Shown here: piece after piece, positions 17,967-25,299 of the stretch
Numbering within the stretch: the stretch's first letter is position 1
How the letters are laid out: the number at the start of each line of letters is the position of its first letter
Assembly (NCBI GenBank): GCA_944388075.1
Contig: CALXHI010000002.1
Span: 1-43,655, forward strand
DNA: 43,655 nt
Direction: 5' to 3'
From: an uncultured Clostridia bacterium
GTDB lineage: Bacteria; Bacillota; Clostridia; Oscillospirales; Ruminococcaceae
The notes under the pieces: generated by a model
The model's input: only the letters and a program-made list of their open reading frames with translations
Databases searched by the model: none
What the model was told of the DNA's origin: nothing
Translations under genes and position numbers: made by a program

Positions 17967-18164
17967 GATGTCGAACCTGTTGCGCCGGATGCTCCGACCC
18001 AACAGCATTCGGCAGCTGAAAAATCCTGTCCCATCCTGATGTGGCAGCTATGCTAACACGAAAGAACGGTGACTGCTTTTCACAGCTGTAATCCCGATAT
18101 CGGGGTACGGTGCATTTGTTGCGGAAAAACAGCCTTGTCCGTTCGGGCAGGGCTGTTATTGTTT
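17967..18164 (+). ncRNA. Structured leader or independent small RNA, about 198 nt, class not identified
   Basis: A strong promoter is followed by about 200 bases without a gene, ending in a terminator 23 bases before the hydE ATG. Foldable parts: a closing stem of ATGTCGAACC (17968-17977) with GGTACGGTGCAT (18104-18115; one mismatch, small bulge); a first hairpin CTGTTG (17977-17982) with CAACAG (18000-18005) and inner GGA/TCC; a long arm closed by CAGCTG (18013-18018) with CAGCTG (18083-18088); and a CCCGATATCGGG hairpin near 18093-18104. Size and promoter-terminator layout would suit 6S RNA. But because the terminator sits right before the hydE ribosome binding site and no other promoter fits between, an attenuating leader or riboswitch is equally or more likely. 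No known aptamer consensus was recognised. Confidence 0.7.
18128..18164 (+). terminator. Terminator/attenuator immediately upstream of hydE
   Basis: A 13-bp stem, 18128-18140 with 18145-18157 (two G-U pairs), around loop GTTC, followed by ATTGTTT. The T tract is interrupted, so readthrough into hydE is plausible. hydE begins at 18188. Confidence 0.75.
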
Positions 18165-18187
18165 GCGCTGTTTGGAAGGAGTCCGAT

Positions 18188-19234
18188 ATGCACCCCTTGA
18201 TTCGCAAATTGCAGACGGAACGCCGACTCTCGGCGGAGGAATATCGTTTCCTGCTGACGACCGAACATATCGAGCTGTTGCAGGATTTGCGACAGGCGGC
18301 AGATGCTGTGCGAACCGAACGCTTCAGCAAGCAAGTCTTTCTGCGCGGCTTAATTGAAATCACCAACCATTGCAAAAACGATTGCCTCTATTGCGGCATT
18401 CGTCGGTCGAATGCCAAGGTCGTGCGCTATCGCATGACGCCGGAACAGATTATGTCATGCTGTGCGTTGGGCGCAGGATTGGGCTATCGCACCTTTGTAT
18501 TGCAAGGCGGTGAGGATGGCTATTGGACGGATGCACGGCTGGTATCGTTGGTTGCGGCGATTCGGCAGGCGCATCCGGATTGTGCGATTACGCTGTCTTT
18601 GGGCGAACGCAGTCGGAAGAGCTATGCGGCACTGCATGCTGCCGGTGCAAACCGATATCTGCTGCGCCACGAAACCGCCAATGCTGTCCATTATGCACGG
18701 CTGCACCCGTCGGAAATGCGGCTCGAAACCCGTATGCAGTGCTTACGGGATTTGCGGAAATGCGGCTATCAGGTCGGCTGTGGCATGATGATCGGGTCGC
18801 CGTACCAGACGATTGACCATCTCATTGAGGATTTGCAGTTCATCCGGCAATTCGAGCCGGAAATGGTCGGTATTGGGCCTTTTCTGCCGCATTGTGATAC
18901 TCCGTTCGGCACGCAGCCGGCAGGGTCTGCGGAGATGACTGTGCGGATTTTGTCGATTGTGCGGTTGCTGCTGCCTGATGTGCTGCTGCCGGCAACCACG
19001 GCACTGGGTACCTTGCAGTCCTATGGTCTGCGCAAAGGCGTTGCGGCAGGAGCCAATGTCATCATGATGAATCTGACCCCGTCTGAGGAACGCCAAAACT
19101 ATTTGCTGTACAACGGAAAAAACACTGCCGCCCACGATACGCTTGCCGAACTGGAGCAACGCCGTGCGGAGATGGCAGAGATTGGGTATGCGCTTGTCCA
19201 TCAACGCGGAGATGCGCCGAGCTTTTCCATTTGA
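18188..19234 (+). CDS. hydE: [FeFe]-hydrogenase maturation radical SAM protein HydE
   Basis: Radical SAM enzyme of 348 residues; in the known pathway HydE acts on the cysteine-bound Fe(CO)2CN unit made by HydG to build the diiron H-cluster precursor. The radical SAM cysteines are C62, C66 and C69 in the CKNDCLYCGIR motif. Downstream motifs include GGEDGYWTD and a TIM-barrel with MIGSPYQT, as in BioB-like enzymes. The start is the ATG at 18188 with GGAAGGAG before it; an in-frame ATG at 18110 would run translation through the terminator hairpin and is rejected. HydG follows after 21 bases. hydF and the hydrogenase itself are outside the window. Confidence 0.94.
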   Translation: MHPLIRKLQTERRLSAEEYRFLLTTEHIELLQDLRQAADAVRTERFSKQVFLRGLIEITNHCKNDCLYCGIRRSNAKVVRYRMTPEQIMSCCALGAGLGYRTFVLQGGEDGYWTDARLVSLVAAIRQAHPDCAITLSLGERSRKSYAALHAAGANRYLLRHETANAVHYARLHPSEMRLETRMQCLRDLRKCGYQVGCGMMIGSPYQTIDHLIEDLQFIRQFEPEMVGIGPFLPHCDTPFGTQPAGSAEMTVRILSIVRLLLPDVLLPATTALGTLQSYGLRKGVAAGANVIMMNLTPSEERQNYLLYNGKNTAAHDTLAELEQRRAEMAEIGYALVHQRGDAPSFSI

Positions 19235-19255
19235 CTATGAAAAGGAGTATTGTAT

Positions 19256-20671
19256 ATGTATCGTCCCAAGTCCATGAAAGCAGAGGAATTTATTGATCAC
19301 GAGGAAGTGCTTGCCACGCTGCAATATGCGGAAGAAAATAAAGATAACCTTGAGTTGATCGACCAAATCATTGCAAAAGCCAAGCTGCGCAAGGGCTTGA
19401 ACCATCGTGAGGCATCAGTGCTACTGGCATGCGAAAATCCTGAGAAGATTGCAGAGCTGTATGAGCTGGCACGGCAGATTAAAATCGATTTCTACGGCAA
19501 CCGCATTGTGATGTTTGCACCGCTGTATCTGTCGAATTACTGCGTCAACAGCTGTGTTTACTGCCCCTACCACCGGCAGAACAAGCAGATTCCCCGTATC
19601 AAGCTGACGCAGGAGCAAATTCGCAATGAGGTGATCGCTTTGCAGGATATGGGTCATAAGCGGCTTGCGATTGAAGCCGGCGAAGATCCGGTCAATAACC
19701 CGATTGCGTATATCCTCGAGAGCATTAAGACCATTTACAGCATTCAGCACAAGAACGGTGCGATCCGCCGTGTGAATGTCAACATTGCTGCCACGACGGT
19801 GGAAAACTACCGCAAGCTGAAGGAAGCCGGTATCGGCACCTATATCCTGTTCCAAGAAACCTATCACAAGGAAAGCTATGAAACGCTTCATCCGGCAGGA
19901 CCGAAACATGATTATGCCTACCATACCGAAGCGATGGACCGTGCGATGGAAGGCGGCATTGATGATGTGGGCTTGGGCGTATTGTTTGGTCTGGAGATGT
20001 ACAGGTACGAGTTTGCGGCATTGCTGATGCACGCCGAGCATCTCGAAGCCGTGCATGGCGTCGGACCGCATACAATCAGTGTACCTCGTATCAAGCGTGC
20101 CGATGACATTGACCCGTCCGCATTCGACAACGGTATTGATGATGATACCTTTGCAAAAATTTGTGCGTTGATTCGTGTTTGTGTGCCGTATACCGGTATG
20201 ATCATCAGCACGAGAGAAAGCCAGCAGGTACGGGAAAAGGTATTGCCGCTTGGCGTATCCCAAATCAGTGGTGCATCCCGAACCAGTGTCGGTGGCTACT
20301 GTGAGTCGGTACGTCCACATGAGTCTGAGCAATTCGATGTATCTGACAATCGAACTCTTGACGAGGTGGTGCGCTGGCTGATGGAGATGGGGTATATTCC
20401 GTCGTTCTGCACGGCTTGCTATCGGGAGGGCAGAACCGGTGATCGTTTCATGAACCTTTGCAAGAGCGGTCAGATTCAGAATTGCTGTCATCCGAATGCG
20501 CTGCTGACGCTGAAAGAATTCTTGATTGACTATGCCTCTCCCGAAACGAAAGCCATCGGCGAGGCGATGATTGTCTCGCAGTTGGAGCATATCCCCAACG
20601 AAAAGGCGAGAGCACTCTGTGCACAGCACCTACATTCCATCGAGGAAGGCAAGCGAGATTTCCGTTTTTGA
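19256..20671 (+). CDS. hydG: [FeFe]-hydrogenase maturation tyrosine lyase HydG
   Basis: Radical SAM enzyme of 471 residues that splits tyrosine to make CO and cyanide and loads them on an iron for the H-cluster. The first 4Fe-4S site is C96-x3-C100-x2-C103 (CVNSCVYCPYH). The second, C-terminal cluster that holds the dangler iron is seen as CTAC followed about 22 residues later by a cysteine in QNCCHPNAL, which separates HydG from the related ThiH. AAAGGAG precedes the ATG at 19256. Co-transcribed with hydE and closed by a 13-bp terminator at 20682-20712. Confidence 0.95.
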   Translation: MYRPKSMKAEEFIDHEEVLATLQYAEENKDNLELIDQIIAKAKLRKGLNHREASVLLACENPEKIAELYELARQIKIDFYGNRIVMFAPLYLSNYCVNSCVYCPYHRQNKQIPRIKLTQEQIRNEVIALQDMGHKRLAIEAGEDPVNNPIAYILESIKTIYSIQHKNGAIRRVNVNIAATTVENYRKLKEAGIGTYILFQETYHKESYETLHPAGPKHDYAYHTEAMDRAMEGGIDDVGLGVLFGLEMYRYEFAALLMHAEHLEAVHGVGPHTISVPRIKRADDIDPSAFDNGIDDDTFAKICALIRVCVPYTGMIISTRESQQVREKVLPLGVSQISGASRTSVGGYCESVRPHESEQFDVSDNRTLDEVVRWLMEMGYIPSFCTACYREGRTGDRFMNLCKSGQIQNCCHPNALLTLKEFLIDYASPETKAIGEAMIVSQLEHIPNEKARALCAQHLHSIEEGKRDFRF

Positions 20672-20681
20672 TATGGCATGG

Positions 20682-20720
20682 CAAGTTCGGAGTACACGAT
20701 ACTCCGGACTTGCGTTTCTT
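20682..20720 (+). terminator. Terminator after hydG
   Basis: A 13-bp stem (20682-20694 with 20700-20712, one G-U pair) with five-base loop CACGA, followed by CGTTTCTT. Confidence 0.85.
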
Positions 20721-20810
20721 ATAGACGGCAGGTGCGTTTCTTTCAAACGACTGCGCAGCTGATGCGCAATCTTTATGCGATGTCGCTGTTAGAGAAATTC
20801 TATAAAGGGC

Positions 20811-20839
20811 TTGCAAAATGTAGAAAAATGTGATATAAT
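20811..20839 (+). promoter_or_regulatory. Promoter of the response-regulator gene
   Basis: TTGCAA (20811-20816), 17-base spacer and TATAAT (20834-20839), 57 bases before the ATG of the receiver-domain fragment. It would now also transcribe the inserted genes. Confidence 0.75.
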
Positions 20840-20955
20840 ATACGAAATAAGGGCTACACAGCCATGCTGACAGGAGAAGGGAGGCGATGCTATGCTATGA
20901 TAATCGGTCGGACAGCTTGTGAAACCGTTTTGATTGTTGATGATGTTTTTTTAAT

Positions 20956-22036
20956 TAATGGCTGGATTAGCCATATTAAAAGTATTTCATTCGTAATTCA
21001 ACATTCGTATTAACTGGAGGTATTATGAAAAGAAAACTTGTTTTATTTATAACGGCGGCTGTTTTATCATTAACTATATCAGGCTGCGGAAATTCGGAAA
21101 AAACATCTGCGTCTTTATCTTCTGAAATTAAGGAAAGCCAAATCACACAAAGCAGTATTTCCGAATCGGTGTCGGAAAGTACAGATAGCAATGAACAGAG
21201 AAAGGCTGAGGTTCAGTCGGAGATATCCGAGCCGGAACAAGGAAAATTCGATATTGAATATGTTCGCAAACAAATTAACATCAAAGGTCAGCCGTTTGAA
21301 ATTCCTATGGCATTAAAGGATTTAAAAGATGGGTGGACATGGAAAGAACATGAAAATTCACATTATTCAGCTGATGGTTCTGGATTGGCATACATTTATT
21401 ATAATGGCAAAGAAATGTTTGTTGCCGGTTTGGAGAATTATTTTGATGGAGCAAAGGACAATGGAATTATATATAATCTGACAATTGAAACAGATGATTG
21501 TTCAATAGATAGCTTAATTCCATTTAAGTCAACAAAACAAGATGTAATTGATAGGTATGGTAAGCCTGTTGAGATAAAAGGACATGGATCATATTGCTAC
21601 GGAACAGCAAATAATGATGATAAGTTTGCAGGCCGAATAAATGAGCAACGTATTGATATTAGTTTCGATGAAAATGAAACTATAAGAAAAATTAGTTTAA
21701 CTTATGCGGATTTAACTAAAGAAAAATATTAAGGAGAATGATTATGGCAAGCAATGAAAACTTTGAAGAAGAATTACAAGAATATTTACAGGAAGCTGTT
21801 GATGTATATCTTGATGGAAAAGATGCTGTTGATCAAGAGGCATTGGTTGAATTTATCGCAAATAAAGCATCTGAATATGCTTTAGACTGGGCAGCGAATC
21901 ACCCTGAAGAAGTATTGGAAAAAGTGTTTAGTGCAGAAGATATAAAAAACTCAAGGATTGATGTAAACAGTATAACAACTGCATATGAATCTGCCGAAAA
22001 AATATCTGATGCAATAGAGTTGGGAATAGATTTAAT
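20956..22036 (+). mobile_element. AT-rich two-gene insertion inside the receiver-domain gene
   Basis: About 1081 bases separate the two halves of one receiver domain. The segment is much more AT-rich than its flanks. The six-base sequence TTTAAT occurs at both junctions (20950-20955 and 22031-22036), compatible with a target duplication, though simple excision of one copy would not restore the reading frame. At the left junction ATGGCT (20958-20963) and AGCCAT (20969-20974) form a hairpin; no matching terminal repeat is seen on the right. No transposase or recombinase is encoded, so it is either a passively integrated cassette or the remnant of a larger element. It carries a lipoprotein gene and a small acidic protein gene. 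Confidence 0.75.
21025..21732 (+). CDS. Lipoprotein of unknown function (insertion cargo)
   Basis: Protein of 235 residues with a lipoprotein signal peptide, lipobox TISGC (cysteine at about residue 21), a Ser/Glu-rich flexible spacer (about 25-75), then a globular domain (about 80-235) with alternating strands, including KGQPFEIPMALKDLKDGW and an STKQDVIDRYGKP segment. The latter resembles the motif by which small outer-surface lipoproteins scale beta-sheet repeats, but no family is assigned. GGAGGT precedes the ATG at 21025. It is followed after 11 bases by the small acidic gene with its own AAGGAG, so the two form an operon within the insertion. Confidence 0.85.
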   Translation: MKRKLVLFITAAVLSLTISGCGNSEKTSASLSSEIKESQITQSSISESVSESTDSNEQRKAEVQSEISEPEQGKFDIEYVRKQINIKGQPFEIPMALKDLKDGWTWKEHENSHYSADGSGLAYIYYNGKEMFVAGLENYFDGAKDNGIIYNLTIETDDCSIDSLIPFKSTKQDVIDRYGKPVEIKGHGSYCYGTANNDDKFAGRINEQRIDISFDENETIRKISLTYADLTKEKY

Positions 22037-22049
22037 CGGGAAATCTTGA
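21744..22049 (+). CDS. Small acidic helical protein (insertion cargo), C-terminus fused to host DNA
   Basis: Protein of 101 residues, very acidic, predicted nearly all helical, without signal peptide or membrane segment (NENFEEELQEYLQEAVDVY at the start). The start is ATG 21744, seven bases after AAGGAG (21731-21736); an ATG at 21738 is too close. The reading frame leaves the inserted segment at about 22036 and ends 13 bases into the receiver-gene sequence, so its last residues (GKS) and stop codon come from the host gene in another frame. The native C-terminus may be missing. It resembles no family I can name; a partner or immunity-like role for the lipoprotein is only a guess. Confidence 0.75.
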   Translation: MASNENFEEELQEYLQEAVDVYLDGKDAVDQEALVEFIANKASEYALDWAANHPEEVLEKVFSAEDIKNSRIDVNSITTAYESAEKISDAIELGIDLIGKS

Positions 22050-23062
22050 AAAAGATATTTGAGCAACAGTATGTCACAGAGGAAGCCGAAAACGGCAAAC
22101 AGGCATTGGAACGTATTTGCAGCCTGCCGGAATCCTATTGTGCAATTTTTTGGATGTGATGATGCCGGAAATGGATGGTGTGGAGGTACTGCGACAGCTG
22201 CATCAACGTGGTTTGACCGAAAAAATCCCGATTTTCCTAATCACGGCGAATACCGATGCGCATATGATTCGGGAAGCCTATGAGCTGGGCGTTATGGATG
22301 TCATCAGCAAGCCGGTGATTCCGTATGTGGTGCTGCGGCGTGTGCAGTCGGTGGTGGAACTGTATCGGGCACGTCGTGAGCTGAGCCGTACCGTAGACCG
22401 GCAGCGATGCGAATTGCTCGAACAGGCACGGCATATCAATCAGCTCAATCAGGGGATGATCGAAGCGCTTTCGACGGTCATCGAATTTCGAGATGGGGAA
22501 TGCGGTGGTCATGTTCGCCGGATTTACGATATCACGAAGATCTTGTTGACACACACTAAATTCGGCGACAGCATGGATGCAGAAACCATTGAGCATGTCG
22601 CACAGGCTGCCATTATGCACGATGTGGGCAAAATTGCGATCTCCGATACGATTCTCAATAAGCCCGGCCGTCTGACACCGGAGGAATATGCAGTCATGCA
22701 GACCCATGCACTGCGGGGTGCGGAAATGCTTGAACAAATCCCGCAGCTGCGAGAAAACGGTTCATATAACTATGCCTACGATATCGCAAGGCATCACCAC
22801 GAACGCTGGGATGGCGGCGGCTATCCCGATGGGCTGTGCGGAGATGCCATTACAACGGAAGCGCAGGTAGTTTCGCTTGCAGATGTGTATGATGCGTTAA
22901 TCAGCAAGCGTGTTTACAAAGATGCGTTTTCGGCGGAGCAGGCATTGGGAATGATTCGGGATGGTCAATGCGGTGTGTTCAATCCGGAACTGCTCCGATG
23001 CTTTTTCTCGATCGAGCCGGAGATTCGGCAATTGTATACCAAAGCGAATGAGGAGGAAAGAA

Positions 23063-23434
23063 ATGAATTTGCAGCCCTTGCAGGAGGCCGGCATTGATAC
23101 GGCAGTTCTCTGCGATCGACTGATGGAGGATGAGCAGCTGCTGCGGTTTATGGAGCGATTTGTGCAGGATGAGACCTTTGCTCGGCTGACCGCTGTCATA
23201 GCTGCAGGAAAATTGACAGAAGCTGTAGCGGAAGCCCATTCGCTCAAAGGCATGACCGGAAATCTTGCCATGAATTTGCTGCACGAACGCTTTTCGCAGC
23301 AGGTGTGGTATTTGCGCAACGATCAATGGGATGCGGCAGCAGCGATGATGGAGGAGCTGACGCTCTTGTATCACAATATGCTGATCGGCATACAGATGTG
23401 GCTGCAGTCGGACGCAGCACAGCCAACTGCATAA
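23063..23434 (+). CDS. HPt-domain phosphotransfer protein
   Basis: Protein of 123 residues forming a single histidine phosphotransfer domain. The phospho-accepting histidine is H59 in AHSLKGMTGNL, the standard HxxKG motif, flanked by helices that would form the four-helix bundle. Start ATG 23063 follows AGGAGGAAAG and lies 35 bases inside the end of the HD-GYP frame, so the two were translationally coupled. Its natural partner was probably the receiver domain of the upstream gene, now split; it may still work with other two-component proteins. Ends at the bidirectional hairpin 23451-23473. Confidence 0.88.
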   Translation: MNLQPLQEAGIDTAVLCDRLMEDEQLLRFMERFVQDETFARLTAVIAAGKLTEAVAEAHSLKGMTGNLAMNLLHERFSQQVWYLRNDQWDAAAAMMEELTLLYHNMLIGIQMWLQSDAAQPTA

Positions 23435-23450
23435 GCCATGCAAACACGGA

Positions 23451-23473
23451 ACGCCCCCGGAAATCGGGAGCGT
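23451..23473. terminator. Bidirectional terminator between HPt and dockerin genes
   Basis: ACGCCCCCG (23451-23459) pairs with CGGGAGCGT (23465-23473) with one mismatch and a five-base loop, followed by TTTTATTCTCTTT on the plus strand. Lies between convergent genes. Confidence 0.7.
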
Positions 23474-23486
23474 TTTATTCTCTTTG

Positions 23487-24127
23487 TCAGAAGGAATCCA
23501 TGGCGACGAGAACCCGTGTGATCTTGCGGAGGTCAAAGATATCCACACCGAGCGTGCCGTCGCAATCGGCATTGGTCAGGTTTGCATCCGTTATGGTGAT
23601 GGCGGTATCTTCGGAGAGATAGCGGTTGAGCAAGACCGCATCGGAAATGTCGATCACACCGTCACAATTCACATCTCCGGAGAGATATGCCTGCGGACAG
23701 CATTGCACGATATCCGGTACATCATTGCCCTCCGCAATCGTAACTGCATTCCGCTGTTTCTTTGTACCGCAATCGGTGACCGATGTCAATGCACTGCATG
23801 CGTCAAATGCTTTTTGTTCGATCTTTGCAAGAGATATCGGAAATGTTACAGTTGTCAAGTCGTCACAAGAAACAAATGCGGATGCACCAATTTGTTCGAG
23901 CGAATCCGGAAAGGAAAGCGTATGCAAGTTCGTACAGTCAAACCATGCCCCCCTCCAATGCAACGCAGTGTGCGTGGAAACACAATCATTTCGAGTTTAC
24001 GATTTTGATAAAAGGCATAGAGGGCAATTTCCGTGATACCGCTCGGAATGCAATAGACGGTATCGCTTCGCCCATGCGGATAGCAGACCAAAACCTTGCC
24101 ATCTCGAGATACCAGTACCCCATTCAT
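23487..24127 (-). pseudogene. BspA-like leucine-rich-repeat protein with C-terminal dockerin, truncated and frameshifted
   Basis: The minus strand shows leucine-rich repeats of the BspA/TpLRR type in two frames: from 24127, VNGVLVSRDGKVLVCYP-type sequence up to FPRTLRCIGG, then in another frame AWFDCTNLHTLSFPDSL, IGASAFVSCDDL and IEQKAFDACSAL. The repeat pattern (IG, two residues, A, three residues, C) needs a run of seven G where only six are present (23948-23953), so one G is missing. After the repeats comes a dockerin (GDVNCDGVIDISDAVLLNRYL and a second calcium loop NADCDGTLGVDIFDLRK). No signal peptide or N-terminal repeats remain: 11 bases upstream is the stop of the esterase gene, and the frame closes there. 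It is a remnant of a cellulosomal adhesion or binding protein. Confidence 0.85.
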
Positions 24128-24138
24128 CGTCTTGTAGG

Positions 24139-25107
24139 TCAGAGCAGAGTATTCTTAAGGGCGGTAAGATCTTTGGCATTGAGAGAGCCGTTTCCATAGA
24201 GATCGGCTCGTTTTGCCGATTCGGCATCCAATTCGGTGGTATCGGTTAAATGTTGAATCAGTGTCACGGCATCGGCAATGGAAACCGTTCCGTCGCCGTT
24301 GACATCACCGGTTACCGATATCGGATCGGTTGCGATATCCCAGTAGCCGCAGAGTGTGTTATACCAGAACTGTCCCATCTTGGCATAGCCGGTTTCAATG
24401 GGATGCACGCCGTCATAAAGATCGGATTTGGTCAGCACCTGATTGATTTCGGCAAGCTGAATGGATTTGCCTTCCGCCTGTTTTTTCTCGACGAGCGTAC
24501 GAATCTGTGTATTGCACTGCTCAACGGCGGCATCCATGCTCTCGACCGTAAAATGGTACGAGGAGATATAAGTGGCATCGTTGGCATCCATGCAGGGGAG
24601 CGTTGCGAGATAGAGCATACCGGTTTCGGGCAACGTCGCAAGAATGCTGTCCACGAGCCCCTCCAGCCGTTCGCCATAATGCTCGAGGTCATAGAGGCTC
24701 AAGATATCATTGGTGCCGATTTGGAGGAATACCACATCGGCAGGATGCTCGCACATCAGCCAGTCAATGAAACTCGACAGACCGGTTCTGGCACCGGAAA
24801 TGGAGTCTTCCTGTGCGATGTTGTCGACCGAGTAGCCGCTGTATCCGGCATGTTGCGGGTCATAGCCGCTGCCGCCCCAGTTCGGACCGACAAAGTCAAC
24901 ATAGGATTCCTGCCCATGTTCGGTAATCAGGCTGCAAAGCGTATTACGATAGCCGCCGGTCATCCAGAACCCGTCCGTGATCGAATCGCCGAGGCACATC
25001 AGTTTGATGGCGGTTGGCTCTGCTGCGGTCGGAACGGTACCGCTTACGGCTGTCATGGTAAGGGCAGCCAAGATGGCTGCAGTTTTGATTGCAATTTTTC
25101 CATACAT
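24139..25107 (-). CDS. Dockerin-bearing SGNH/GDSL esterase (CE3-like acetylxylan esterase candidate)
   Basis: Secreted enzyme of 322 residues. Signal peptide about 1-29; SGNH hydrolase domain about 33-258 with nucleophile S42 in LGDSITDG, block III GTND (N133) and catalytic DGVHP (D232, H235). The pattern fits carbohydrate esterase family 3, which removes acetyl groups from xylan; that substrate is inferred. The C-terminal dockerin (about 265-322) has two calcium loops (GDVNGDGTVSIADAVTLI and ADLYGNGSLNAKDLTAL) and would bind a scaffoldin cohesin. Start ATG 25107 follows AGGAGC. It has its own promoter (25163-25191) and lies between the pectate lyase and the LRR remnant, all on the minus strand. 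Confidence 0.92.
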   Translation of the reverse strand: MYGKIAIKTAAILAALTMTAVSGTVPTAAEPTAIKLMCLGDSITDGFWMTGGYRNTLCSLITEHGQESYVDFVGPNWGGSGYDPQHAGYSGYSVDNIAQEDSISGARTGLSSFIDWLMCEHPADVVFLQIGTNDILSLYDLEHYGERLEGLVDSILATLPETGMLYLATLPCMDANDATYISSYHFTVESMDAAVEQCNTQIRTLVEKKQAEGKSIQLAEINQVLTKSDLYDGVHPIETGYAKMGQFWYNTLCGYWDIATDPISVTGDVNGDGTVSIADAVTLIQHLTDTTELDAESAKRADLYGNGSLNAKDLTALKNTLL

Positions 25108-25162
25108 ATGAAGCTCCTATCATTGTTCCATCTCCCATTTGTGTGTCCTCTCTCTTTGTTAC

Positions 25163-25191
25163 AGTATACACGATCTCGCAGAAAAATGCAA
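25163..25191 (-). promoter_or_regulatory. Esterase gene promoter
   Basis: TTGCAT (complement of 25186-25191), 17-base spacer and TATACT (complement of 25163-25168), about 56 bases before the ATG. Confidence 0.7.
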
Positions 25192-25234
25192 TGGCATTTT
25201 ATCGCTGCACTATGTGCAAAAGCAATCTTGCAGA

Positions 25235-25270
25235 CGAAAACAGCTGTACCGATTGGGGCGGTACAGCCGT
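25235..25270 (-). terminator. Terminator of the pectate lyase gene
   Basis: On the minus strand GCTGTACCG (25267-25259) pairs perfectly with CGGTACAGC (25251-25243), extended by an AAAC/GTTT pairing, then GTTTTCGT. Confidence 0.8.
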
Positions 25271-25299
25271 TTCCATATATTGGAAAGAGGGTAGCAAAA

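Larger units (their letters stand above)
20897..23097 (+). pseudogene. Response regulator with HD-GYP phosphodiesterase domain, split by an insertion and frameshifted
   Basis: The intact form would join a receiver domain to an HD-GYP domain that hydrolyses cyclic di-GMP. The receiver start (ATG 20897, after AGAAGGGAGG) reads through ETVLIVDD, its acidic pocket, to about 20955, then the AT-rich insertion begins. The receiver resumes at about 22037 with REILKKIFEQ and ALERICSLPES, up to CAIF. A missing T in the run 22146-22151 (six T; seven would keep frame) then shifts to the frame holding LDVMMPEMDG, with the phospho-acceptor aspartate. From there to 23097 the frame is open and the HD-GYP domain complete: HDVGKIAISD, HHHERWDGGGYPDGL and SLADVYDALISKRVYK. 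A product could still start at internal ATGs (22160 or 22163) and supply HD-GYP without a full receiver. Confidence 0.9.

Noticed and set aside
17967..18164. SRP RNA, tmRNA, RNase P RNA, or TPP, cobalamin or SAM riboswitch
   Set aside because: None of their consensus core sequences is visible; only a general structured RNA is supported.
18110..18187. 26-residue N-terminal extension of HydE
   Set aside because: It overlaps the terminator stem and is not part of the family; the ATG at 18188 has a proper GGAAGGAG.
22059..22283. 74-residue plus-strand open frame starting MSNSMSQRKP
   Set aside because: Out-of-frame reading of the receiver domain; the receiver motifs are in the other two frames.
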